From NCBI GenBank assembly GCA_937127205.1, contig CAKZLS010000466.1, positions 1-26,758 of the forward strand: a stretch of DNA of 26,758 bases, written 5' to 3'. Source of the stretch: an uncultured Rhodospirillales bacterium. GTDB taxonomy: Bacteria; Pseudomonadota; Alphaproteobacteria; Rhodospirillales; Defluviicoccaceae. This document shows, one piece after another, positions 15,514 through 23,447 of this stretch. Made by a program: the position numbers and the translations under genes. The first letter of the stretch is position 1; every line of letters begins with the position of its first letter. The notes under the pieces were generated by a model that was not told the DNA's origin, did no database searches, and saw only the letters and a list, made by a program, of their open reading frames with translations.

Positions 15514-15543
15514 TTGCTTTACGAAACACCCCAATTGTTATAT
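15514..15543 (+). promoter_or_regulatory. Candidate sigma-70 promoter for the second RND operon
   Basis: TTGCTT (15514-15519) and TTATAT (15538-15543) are separated by 18 bases, about 107 bp upstream of the adaptor ATG. They lie in a locally AT-richer part of the 285-bp gene-free stretch 15365-15649. The rest of that stretch holds nothing I can name. Each hexamer matches the consensus imperfectly. Confidence 0.35.
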
Positions 15544-15649
15544 GGATGTTTCATTAAATGGCCGGAAGGTTTTGGGTGCCTGGGCCAATGTTCGTTCCCC
15601 GACCGAGCGGCAGCCGTGGGTGCGGATTTCCAATCGGAGTGAGTGGGTA

Positions 15650-16711
15650 ATGAACCGAGGTCTAAAACTCGTCGTCGGCGGTTTTCTGTTGGCGGTGTTC
15701 TTGACGGGTTGTGAGGAAGAGGTGGTGCGGACCGAGCCGGTGCGACCGGTTCTGGCGATGAAAGTACTGGACGAAGCCGCGCTGGCCGGACAGTGGGTTC
15801 CGGGGCGGGCGAAAGCCACCCAACAGGTGGATCTGTCGTTTGAGGTCCCAGGCAAGATTGTCGATCGCCCCGTGTTTGTCGGCGATAAGGTCACCGAGGG
15901 GCAAATCGTTGCTCAATTGGACCCACGCGATTACGAGAACGACCTGGCACGTGCGTCGGCGGAACGCGAGCGCGCACGCTCCCAGTTTTCGCGGGTACAG
16001 CAGGCGGCAAAATCCGGCGCCGTCGCCAAGCAGGAAGTGGACAATGCGCGGGCTCGATTGACGGCTGCCGATGCAGAGGTCCGGATCCGCCAGAAGGCGC
16101 TCGAAGACGCCACCATCCGAGCTCCCTATGACGGCACGGTGTCATGGGTTTACAAGGAAAAATTCGAGGATGTGCGAGAGAAGGAACCGGTGCTCCGCGT
16201 GATCGATACATCGCGGGTCGAATTTGTCCTCAATCTGCCGGAAACCGACATTTCCCTGGTCCCCTACGTCCAGAACATCCGGGTCAAATTCGACGCTTTT
16301 CCCGATACCGATATTCCCGCCGAGATCAAAGAGGTGGCCACCGAGGCATCGCAGACCACCCGCACCTACGCCGTCAATCTGATCATGGATCAGCCGAACG
16401 GAATGACGATTCTTCCCGGCATGACCGGCAAGGCGACAGGCGAGGTCAAGACCGAAGGCCAGGAGAACCTTACGTTTCTCTATGTCCCCGTCACCGCGGT
16501 CTTCTCTCACCAGGGCGAACAGACGTTCGTGTGGGTCATCAACCCAGAAACCAAGACTGTGAGCCAACGCGAAATCAAAACCCGGGGCCTCTCCAATACC
16601 GGCATCCCTGTTGAAGCCGGCCTCAAGCCCGGAGAGTGGATTGCCATCGCCGGCGTTCACTACCTCCAGGAGGGCCAACAGGTGGAGATCATGGAACAGC
16701 GGGGAGAGTAG
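15650..16711 (+). CDS. RND efflux adaptor lipoprotein (membrane fusion protein)
   Basis: This 353-residue adaptor is predicted to be lipid-anchored in the envelope. Its signal peptide ends in the lipobox LTGC with the modified Cys at residue 21, unlike the non-lipidated adaptor at 8394-9488. Lipoyl halves flank a coiled-coil hairpin (FEVPGKIVDRPVFVGDKVTEGQIV, about 65-88, before it; TIRAPYDGTVSWV after it). The hairpin is rich in Arg, Ala and Glu (about 96-150), and beta-barrel and membrane-proximal domains follow. The start is the ATG at 15650, where the signal peptide begins and GGAG lies about ten bases upstream. A longer frame to 15542 adds non-conserved sequence. The stop lies two bases before the permease ATG, so the two form one operon. 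Confidence 0.92.
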   Translation: MNRGLKLVVGGFLLAVFLTGCEEEVVRTEPVRPVLAMKVLDEAALAGQWVPGRAKATQQVDLSFEVPGKIVDRPVFVGDKVTEGQIVAQLDPRDYENDLARASAERERARSQFSRVQQAAKSGAVAKQEVDNARARLTAADAEVRIRQKALEDATIRAPYDGTVSWVYKEKFEDVREKEPVLRVIDTSRVEFVLNLPETDISLVPYVQNIRVKFDAFPDTDIPAEIKEVATEASQTTRTYAVNLIMDQPNGMTILPGMTGKATGEVKTEGQENLTFLYVPVTAVFSHQGEQTFVWVINPETKTVSQREIKTRGLSNTGIPVEAGLKPGEWIAIAGVHYLQEGQQVEIMEQRGE

Positions 16712-16713
16712 CC

Positions 16714-19700
16714 ATGAGTATGGACGAATTCGCTGTTCGCAAAAAAGCCGTCACCTACTTCGCCACGTTCCTGCTTGCCGCCGGCGGCCTGTTCGCCTTC
16801 TTCAATCTGGGGCAACTCGAGGATCCTGAATTCTCGGTCAAAACCGTGACCATCATCACCCCATATCCGGGCGCCAGTCCGGAGGAAGTGGAAAAGGAAG
16901 TCACCGACCGCATCGAACTCAAGATCCAGGAACTCAAAGAGCTGAAATGGGTCGAGTCCTACTCCCGGGCCGGCGTCTCCTACGTCAAGGCCGAGATGCT
17001 GCCGAGTTTCTGGGGTGACCAACTCAACCAGATCTGGGATCACGTACGCAAAAAAATCCGCGAGGTCGAAGCCCACCTTCCGCCGGGTGTGGGCCGGCCG
17101 CAAATCGGCGACGATTTCGGCGACGTGTTCGGTTTTCAATTGGCCTTGGTCGGAGACGGCTTCAGTGCCAGCCAGCTCGAGAAGGCGGCGAAGGAACTGA
17201 AGCGCGAGATCAGTCTGGTAGCAGGTGTCGCCCGCGTCGATTTGTGGGGCGTGCAGGAAAAGCTCGTGTACCTGGACGTCCAGGAGACTCAGCTCACCGA
17301 ATTGGGCCTCAGCGACCAGAGCATCATCGACACCCTCGAACAGCAAAATGTGGTGGTGGACGCCGGCAAGGTGGACCTGGAGCAAAACCGCTACCGTATT
17401 GCCCCCACGGGACAGTTCCGCTCGCCCAGCGATATCTCGGATCTCGTCATTCGCCCCTCCTCCCTCGACACCGCTCAGGCCGACCGGACCAACGACGCCG
17501 CCTGGGAGAGCGGGCAGTTGATCCGCATCCGCGACATCGGAACCATCCGCCGCGGCTACCGCGAACCGCCCACCAATATCATGCTGTATAACGGAGAGTC
17601 GGCCATCGGCATCTCCATTACCAATCGTCCGGGCGTTAATATCGTCGAAGTCGGCCAAGCCATCGACGCCCGTCTCAACGATGTCAAATCGCTATTTCCC
17701 ATCGGTATCGAATGGCACAAGGTGCACTGGCAATCGGACATCGTCGCCGAGTCCGTGGACGCGTTCCTGGTCAACTTCGGTCAGGCCGTCGGCATCGTTC
17801 TGGTGGTGCTGACGCTGGCCATGGGCTGGCGCATGGGCGTGGTCATCGGCAGTGCCCTGATCGTTACCGTGCTCGGCACGTTCATGGTTATGGCGTTGAT
17901 GAAGATCGACCTTCACCGTATGTCGTTGGGCGCGTTAGTGATCGCGCTCGGCATGATGGTGGACAACGCCATCGTGGTCGCCGAAGGCATGGCCGTCCGA
18001 CTGCAACAGGGTGTGAGCCGGGTCAAAGCGGCAATCGAGTCGGGAGCTCAGCCGGCGGGGCCGCTTCTGGGCGCCACGATCGTCGCCATCATGGCTTTTT
18101 ATCCCATCTTCGCCTCGCCCGAGAGCACCGGCGAATACTGCGAAGCATTGTTCCTGGTGGTCGGCGTGTCGCTGCTGCTGAGCTGGATCGTCTCGCTGAC
18201 CTTCACGCCCGTCCTGTGCATCGATTTGATCAAGGCGCCAAAAACCGATGCTGCCGGCGGCGATCCCTACAAGAAGGGCTTTTACGCCAAGTTTCGCGGT
18301 CTTCTCCAAGGCGCCATCCGCTTTCGCATCTTCACCGTCGCCGCTGTTGTCGGACTTCTGGTGGTCTCGGTCCTGGGCTTCGGCGGGGTCCGCCAGGAGT
18401 TCTTCCCGCAGTCGGCCATGGCCAAGTTCATGATCGACTATTACGCGCCCGAGGGAACCCGCATCGAAGAGGTTGAGGCCCAGCTTCGAATCGCCGAGGA
18501 AAAGCTCTCCACTGACGACCGTGTGGTCGACGTATCCACCTACATCGGCTCCGGCCCGCCCCGTTTCTATCTGCCCGTGGAGCCCGAGGAACCCAACCAA
18601 GCCTACGGCCAGCTCATCATCAACGTCCACGATTATCGGGAGATCGATGCGCTCATTGGCGAACTGGACGCGTGGGTCAAGACCACCTACCCCAACGCCC
18701 TCGTCCCGGTGCGCAAATATGGGCTCGGCCCCGGCAAGACTTGGAAGTTCGAGATGCGGGTGATGGGACCCGCGACCGCCGATCCCGCCGAGTTACGGGC
18801 CCAAGCCGACCGCTTCGTGGAGATCCTGGAAGACAGTCCCTACACCGGGATCGCCCGCATCGACTGGATGAATCGCTCACAAAAGCTGGTGCCCGAGTAC
18901 AACTCGGAACGCGGAAGATTGGCGGCAGTCACCCGCGACGACATCGCCCAGGCCACCAAGCGCGCCTTCGACGGCCGCCAAGTGGGCCTCTACCGCGAAG
19001 GCGAAGACCTGATCCCCATCATCCTCCGCCATGTGGGCGAGGAACGCGCCAACGTCAGCAATCTTCCGTTCCTGCAGGTCAAACCGGTATTGCAGACCGA
19101 TACCCTGCCGCTCGCCCAGGTCATCGATTCCGTCGATACCGAGTGGGAGGACCCCATACTCCGTCGTCGCGACCGACGGCCGTCCATCAAGGTTCAGGCC
19201 AACGCCAAGTTTGGCGAAACCATGCCGACGTTGCTGGCCAACGTGAAACCGGACGTCGAGAAGGTTGAGCTTCCGCCCGGCTACACTTGGGAGTGGAGCG
19301 GCGAAATCGAGGACACCGCCAGTTCCCAGGCCGCCCTGCTACCCGGCATCGTCCCGGCGGTGGTGATCATGATCTTGATCTTGGTCAACCAGTTCAATTC
19401 CTTCCGCCCGATGATCATCATGATCGCGACCATTCCGTTCGTGCTCATTGGCGTCAGCGCGGCCCTGCTCGGCTTCGACATCGCGTTCGGGTTCATGACC
19501 CTGCTGGGCGGCATGAGTCTCGCCGGGATGATGATCAAGAACGCCATCGTGCTGCTAGACCAGGTACAGATCGAACTCAACGCCGGCAAGAGCGACTACG
19601 ACGCCATCGTCGACTCGGCGGTCATGCGTCTTCGGCCGGTTGCTTTGGCCGCCGGCACCACCATTCTCGGCGTCATCCCGCTGCTGCAGGACGTGTTCTG

Positions 19701-19854
19701 GCAATCCATGGCGGTGGCCATCATGGGTGGCCTCGCCGTCGGCACGGTGTTGACCATGGTTGTTCTACCGGTGTTCTACTGTATCGCCTACCGGGTAAAG
19801 ACGCCGAAGGCGGACGCGGGTGCTGACGCAAGCGCGGAGCCTCAGACCGCGTAG
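16714..19854 (+). CDS. RND efflux permease of a second subtype (TM4 Asp-Asn)
   Basis: This 1046-residue inner-membrane RND permease is paired with the lipoprotein adaptor immediately upstream. TM1 is at about residues 11-33. The TM4 relay reads IALGMMVDNAIVVAEG (about 410-425), with D417-N418 where AcrB has Asp-Asp. The conserved TM10 Lys is present in GMMIKNAIVLLDQ. Some RND groups, for example the Gram-positive SwrC-type, also carry Asp-Asn, so the pump is probably functional but in a separate clade from the permease at 5266-8391. I chose the ATG at 16714, preceded by GGGGAGAG; a second ATG lies six bases on. An in-frame extension back to 16636 overlaps the adaptor and is not credible. No outer-membrane factor is nearby and the substrate is unknown. 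Confidence 0.93.
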   Translation: MSMDEFAVRKKAVTYFATFLLAAGGLFAFFNLGQLEDPEFSVKTVTIITPYPGASPEEVEKEVTDRIELKIQELKELKWVESYSRAGVSYVKAEMLPSFWGDQLNQIWDHVRKKIREVEAHLPPGVGRPQIGDDFGDVFGFQLALVGDGFSASQLEKAAKELKREISLVAGVARVDLWGVQEKLVYLDVQETQLTELGLSDQSIIDTLEQQNVVVDAGKVDLEQNRYRIAPTGQFRSPSDISDLVIRPSSLDTAQADRTNDAAWESGQLIRIRDIGTIRRGYREPPTNIMLYNGESAIGISITNRPGVNIVEVGQAIDARLNDVKSLFPIGIEWHKVHWQSDIVAESVDAFLVNFGQAVGIVLVVLTLAMGWRMGVVIGSALIVTVLGTFMVMALMKIDLHRMSLGALVIALGMMVDNAIVVAEGMAVRLQQGVSRVKAAIESGAQPAGPLLGATIVAIMAFYPIFASPESTGEYCEALFLVVGVSLLLSWIVSLTFTPVLCIDLIKAPKTDAAGGDPYKKGFYAKFRGLLQGAIRFRIFTVAAVVGLLVVSVLGFGGVRQEFFPQSAMAKFMIDYYAPEGTRIEEVEAQLRIAEEKLSTDDRVVDVSTYIGSGPPRFYLPVEPEEPNQAYGQLIINVHDYREIDALIGELDAWVKTTYPNALVPVRKYGLGPGKTWKFEMRVMGPATADPAELRAQADRFVEILEDSPYTGIARIDWMNRSQKLVPEYNSERGRLAAVTRDDIAQATKRAFDGRQVGLYREGEDLIPIILRHVGEERANVSNLPFLQVKPVLQTDTLPLAQVIDSVDTEWEDPILRRRDRRPSIKVQANAKFGETMPTLLANVKPDVEKVELPPGYTWEWSGEIEDTASSQAALLPGIVPAVVIMILILVNQFNSFRPMIIMIATIPFVLIGVSAALLGFDIAFGFMTLLGGMSLAGMMIKNAIVLLDQVQIELNAGKSDYDAIVDSAVMRLRPVALAAGTTILGVIPLLQDVFWQSMAVAIMGGLAVGTVLTMVVLPVFYCIAYRVKTPKADAGADASAEPQTA

Positions 19855-19891
19855 AAAGATAAACCACGAATGATAGGTGGCTGGTAAAAAC

Positions 19892-22315
19892 TCAGGTCCA
19901 CCGTAGATCGAGAGTAAGGGAAGAAACCATGCTTTCGAGCGGCATCTGAATTTTGCCGGTCGCTTCCGATGGACCAAGCACCCGGAACCGCGCGCGACGA
20001 CGGACCTCCGCCTCTCCGGCGTCAGCGGGCAACGTCTCGTAATCGTGCGCCTTCGATCCATCCACCGAATAGGCGCATCCGCCGAGCGAAGCGTTCGCCC
20101 GTCGGTCGAACAGTTCAAAGGTCAGAGACTCAGTGGCGCCGAGAGTCGGATGAAGTCCCGAGGGATTGTCCCAAGCGCGGAAACGAACGCCGGCCACGTG
20201 CTCCTGTTTCGACTCCCCGCCGGTGGCACGGAGCGGGACTTGCAGTCCGTTGCAAACCAGGACATGACGGTCCGCATCGAAGCCGTCGACACGCACCTGA
20301 AGGCGATCCATCGACGAGTCTGTGGGCCGGGACGTTCCACTCGAGTCCGGCTCTTCACCGAGGACCAGCCACGGCTCCAATGCTTGGCGGAGTTCGATGG
20401 AGACCCCATTCGCCGCAACCTTCCCATAACACGGAAAGCGCAACTCGAACTGCGGCCGCAGCCACGCGGGATCGAAGGCGATCCCCGCAGCCGCCAGATC
20501 ATTACAGACCGCAAGCAGGTCGTTCCACACGAAATGGGGCAGCATGAAGTCGTCATGAAGCGACGTGCCCCACCGTATCAACGGCCGCTCCACCGGCTGT
20601 TCCCAGAACCACGCGATCAAGGCGCGAACGAGCAGACGCTGAACCAGCAGCAAGCGCGGGTCCGGCGGCATCTCGAAGGCGCGAAGCTCCACCAAGCCCA
20701 ACCGTCCCTGGGCACTGTCCGGCGAATACAGCTTGTCGATGCACAGCTCGGCGCGGTGGGTGTTGCCGGTGACATCGATCAGAAGATTGCGGAACAGCCG
20801 GTCCACCAGCCACGGCTCAACCGGTTTGTTGGCGGAGGGATCCGGCACCTGTTGAAAAGCCAGCTCCAGTTCGTAAAGCGCTTCGTGACGGGCCTCGTCC
20901 ACCCGCGGCGCTTGACTCGACGGACCGACGAACGACCCGGAAAACAGATAGGACAGCGCGGGATGGTTCTGCCAATAGGTCACCACGCTGCGCAGCAGAT
21001 CCGGCCGCCTCAGAAACGGACTGTCGGCGGGCCGGGGTCCGCCCACGGTGACATGGTTGCCGCCGCCGGTTCCGCAATGACGTCCGTGAAGTGTGAACTT
21101 CTCGGCACTTAGCCCCGTTTGCCTGGCATCCTCGAACAGACCGAGATTGATGTCGACCAGTTCGGCCCAATCGCCGGCCGGATGAAGGTTTACCTCAATG
21201 ACACCGGGGTCGGGCGTAACGCTCAGGCACTTCAAGCGTGGATCGAAGGGCGGCCTGTACCCTTCAAGGCGCACCGGCGTACGCAGGTCCGACGCCGTAT
21301 CCTCGATCGCGGCCAGGAGGTTGACGAACGCGTCGGCGCTCTCCATGGAAGGCAGGAACATATTGAGAAGACCCTCCCGCGGCTCGGCGCAGATCGCCGT
21401 ACGCACAGGCGTTTCCGGCTCCGTGGCACCGTGGAGCCCGGCTTGACCGCAGTCCGACATCCCATGTGCCGGCGCGGCTGTGCCCGACGAGGTTTCCAGG
21501 GAATGGTACTCGGCAAATGGCGGCCGTTCCTCAAACGGATCGGCGGGATTGAAATAGGGGTAAAGATCCGCCGGCACCAATGGCAGTGACCCGAGCGGCA
21601 ACCGATGTCCCGCCGGTTGATTTCCGGGAACGAGATACAAACGCTTCCGTCTGAACGACCATCGCTCGCTCCGCCAGCGGAATGATTTCGCGGCATCCGT
21701 CCACTGAGCGGGAAGGACGGCGGCCACCGGTCTGGCCATTCCGTGTTTGAGCACACGTTTCAGCCCGGCGAACCGGTCCTCGTCTGTCAGTGTCGCCTTG
21801 AGGAGATCCAGATTCTCCGGCAAATGCCGCTCGCGCGCCAGATACGGAACCGGATCTTCGTAGGCCTTGCGGACGCAATCGGGTTCAATGCCCAGTCGCA
21901 TCGCCAGTTTCTTCATGAAACGCCGGGCGTCCACGGCCGAGGCCTTCTTGGCCCCGGGCGAGAGCGCGAGAAGCCCCGGGTTGCGCCACAACGGTTTGCC
22001 GTCCTGCCGCCAATACACTGTGTACGCCCACCGCGGCATGGGCTCACCCGGATACCATTTGCCCTCGCCGAAATGAATGACCCCGCCCGGCGCAAATCGG
22101 GCCCGCAGGCGGCGCGCCAAGTCAGCCGCCAGTTTGACTTTCGCGGGACCCAGCGCGGCTGTTCGCCACTCTTCGTCCTGGGGATTTTTGATAGATGCAA
22201 ACGTGGGCTCGCCGCCCATGGTCAGGCGAACGCCACCGGCCCGAAGCCGGGTATCCACTCGATCGCCGAGCGCCAGAATTGCCGCCCACTGATCCTCAGT
22301 GTACATGCGCGCCAT
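19892..22315 (-). CDS. DUF2126 putative amidoligase, without the usual N-terminal transglutaminase domain
   Basis: This 807-residue protein matches DUF2126, a predicted COOH-NH2 ligase related to the glutamine-synthetase fold. The diagnostic stretch LTMGGEPTF is at 31-39, followed by GKWYPGEPMPRWA (85-97). The strongly conserved HGRHCGTGGGNH lies near residues 408-420. In most homologues, of about 1100 aa, a transglutaminase-like domain of about 300 aa precedes MGGEPTF. Here only about 30 residues do, and a separate transglutaminase gene lies upstream. The final third (from about residue 650) is a beta-rich tail. The ATG at 22315 has only a weak upstream site; a second ATG lies nine bases further in. 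It is the last gene of the (-) cluster and converges on the RND permease with 37 bp between, in which I see no terminator. The substrate is unknown. Confidence 0.88.
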   Translation of the reverse strand: MARMYTEDQWAAILALGDRVDTRLRAGGVRLTMGGEPTFASIKNPQDEEWRTAALGPAKVKLAADLARRLRARFAPGGVIHFGEGKWYPGEPMPRWAYTVYWRQDGKPLWRNPGLLALSPGAKKASAVDARRFMKKLAMRLGIEPDCVRKAYEDPVPYLARERHLPENLDLLKATLTDEDRFAGLKRVLKHGMARPVAAVLPAQWTDAAKSFRWRSERWSFRRKRLYLVPGNQPAGHRLPLGSLPLVPADLYPYFNPADPFEERPPFAEYHSLETSSGTAAPAHGMSDCGQAGLHGATEPETPVRTAICAEPREGLLNMFLPSMESADAFVNLLAAIEDTASDLRTPVRLEGYRPPFDPRLKCLSVTPDPGVIEVNLHPAGDWAELVDINLGLFEDARQTGLSAEKFTLHGRHCGTGGGNHVTVGGPRPADSPFLRRPDLLRSVVTYWQNHPALSYLFSGSFVGPSSQAPRVDEARHEALYELELAFQQVPDPSANKPVEPWLVDRLFRNLLIDVTGNTHRAELCIDKLYSPDSAQGRLGLVELRAFEMPPDPRLLLVQRLLVRALIAWFWEQPVERPLIRWGTSLHDDFMLPHFVWNDLLAVCNDLAAAGIAFDPAWLRPQFELRFPCYGKVAANGVSIELRQALEPWLVLGEEPDSSGTSRPTDSSMDRLQVRVDGFDADRHVLVCNGLQVPLRATGGESKQEHVAGVRFRAWDNPSGLHPTLGATESLTFELFDRRANASLGGCAYSVDGSKAHDYETLPADAGEAEVRRRARFRVLGPSEATGKIQMPLESMVSSLTLDLRWT

Positions 22316-22466
22316 CGACTTACCAGTTGTTCGTCCAACCAGCCTTCTCGATCACGCTTTACGTTTGCAATAACCGCGCCAGATTACCGCCCCCCGCATT
22401 TCGGCAGGTGTTTTTCTTACGGCGGAGTATCATCCGTGCATGGACGCGCACACGATTGATGAATTT

Positions 22467-22483
22467 TTGTGCAAACCGCACAA
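22467..22483. promoter_or_regulatory. Palindromic operator candidate TTGTGCAAACCGCACAA in the amidoligase leader
   Basis: Perfect 6-bp arms TTGTGC and GCACAA flank AAACC. The site lies in the 235-bp gap between the transglutaminase stop and the DUF2126 start, about 150 bp before the latter. It matches the element at 14586-14601 at 15 of 16 positions. It suggests that the amidoligase gene has its own regulated promoter in addition to read-through from upstream. Confidence 0.45.
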
Positions 22484-22550
22484 TACTTCTCATTTTGCGG
22501 AGGATGACGCCCAATTTTTCGCCATTTGGCGGGCACACTCGACAGCTCAA

Positions 22551-23444
22551 CTAGCGTGCGACTGAACCGTTCGCTGCCGGAACCACGTCCACGGCCACAT
22601 CGATGGTGTGGGCGCCGCCACCGAATATGGCACCCTTGATGGGACTGACATCGCTGTAGTCCCGGCCCCAGGCAACCGTAATGTGCTCTTCGGAAACCAC
22701 GAGGTTGTTGGTGGGATCGAGATCGACCCAACCGTGCCCTGGACACCAGACCGACAGCCAAGCGTGGGACGCGTCGGCGCCCACCAGTCGCTCTTTTCCC
22801 TCGGGCGGATGAGTGAGCAGATAGCCGCTGACATAGCGCGCGGGGATGCCGAGGGATCGCAGACAGGCGATTTGAAAATGCGCGAAATCCTGGCACACCC
22901 CTCGCCGGCCGGCGAATACCTCATCCACCGGTGTCGACACCGTGGTCGCGGTAGGATCGTAGGTGAATTCTTCGTAGATCCGCCGCGTCAGATCCAGCGC
23001 CCCAACCATGACCGGCGCGCCGGCGGCAAAAGACATGGCGGCATAGTCGGTGTAGGCCGAATTCGATGCCACCAGGGGAGAATTGAACACGTACTGAATA
23101 GCATCCAAACCGGTATCGGAGGGATCGCCATATAGATTTTGGTATATGCCATCCCAAGGCGCGGTCCCCGAAGGTTCCGGTGGTGACGCGGGTTTGACCT
23201 CGATGACGCTCCGCGAGTGCAGGCTCAGTTCCTTGTGCTGGTCCTGCAGGGTGACGTTGGTCACCGGATTGCCGAAATAATCCTCGCTCGATGTTTGCGT
23301 TGTCGGATTGGGCGACACCGACAGCGCCGTGCGATGACAGACTTGTTGCGCGCACGCCCTTGGGGTCAGGTGCATGCGATGATGCGAGAACGACACCGGG
23401 ATCGAGTACCGGTATGTGGTGCGGTGACTGACGTCATAAATCAC
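22551..23444 (-). CDS. Transglutaminase-like cysteine peptidase-fold protein
   Basis: This 297-residue protein has the bacterial transglutaminase N-terminal beta domain (about 1-85; YDVSHRTTYRYSIPVSFSHH) followed by a transglutaminase-like catalytic domain. The triad is intact: C184 in GVCQDFAHF, H227 in DASHAWLSVW and D243 in WVDLDPTNN. No signal peptide is seen, so the protein is probably cytoplasmic. Members of this family act on amide or peptide bonds, as hydrolases or acyl transferases. In this genomic context they are predicted to work with an ATP-grasp/alpha-E protein and a DUF2126 amidoligase. The start is a GTG at 23444, three bases after the stop of the upstream gene, with GGAG about ten bases before it inside that gene, so translation is probably coupled. 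Confidence 0.9.
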   Translation of the reverse strand: MIYDVSHRTTYRYSIPVSFSHHRMHLTPRACAQQVCHRTALSVSPNPTTQTSSEDYFGNPVTNVTLQDQHKELSLHSRSVIEVKPASPPEPSGTAPWDGIYQNLYGDPSDTGLDAIQYVFNSPLVASNSAYTDYAAMSFAAGAPVMVGALDLTRRIYEEFTYDPTATTVSTPVDEVFAGRRGVCQDFAHFQIACLRSLGIPARYVSGYLLTHPPEGKERLVGADASHAWLSVWCPGHGWVDLDPTNNLVVSEEHITVAWGRDYSDVSPIKGAIFGGGAHTIDVAVDVVPAANGSVAR

Positions 23445-23447
23445 CGC

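Noticed and set aside
15454..15642. 62-codon + strand frame before the second RND operon
   Set aside because: It has no ribosome binding site, covers the candidate promoter and has no recognisable protein features.
22520..22531. CGCCA-TT-TGGCG hairpin after the transglutaminase as a terminator
   Set aside because: On the transcribed (-) strand the stem is followed by A residues, not T, so it is not an intrinsic terminator.
22359..22550. 63-codon (-) frame directly after the transglutaminase stop, starting TTG
   Set aside because: It is Arg/Lys-rich with no family match, starts on TTG without a suitable site, and contains the palindrome that is better read as regulatory.
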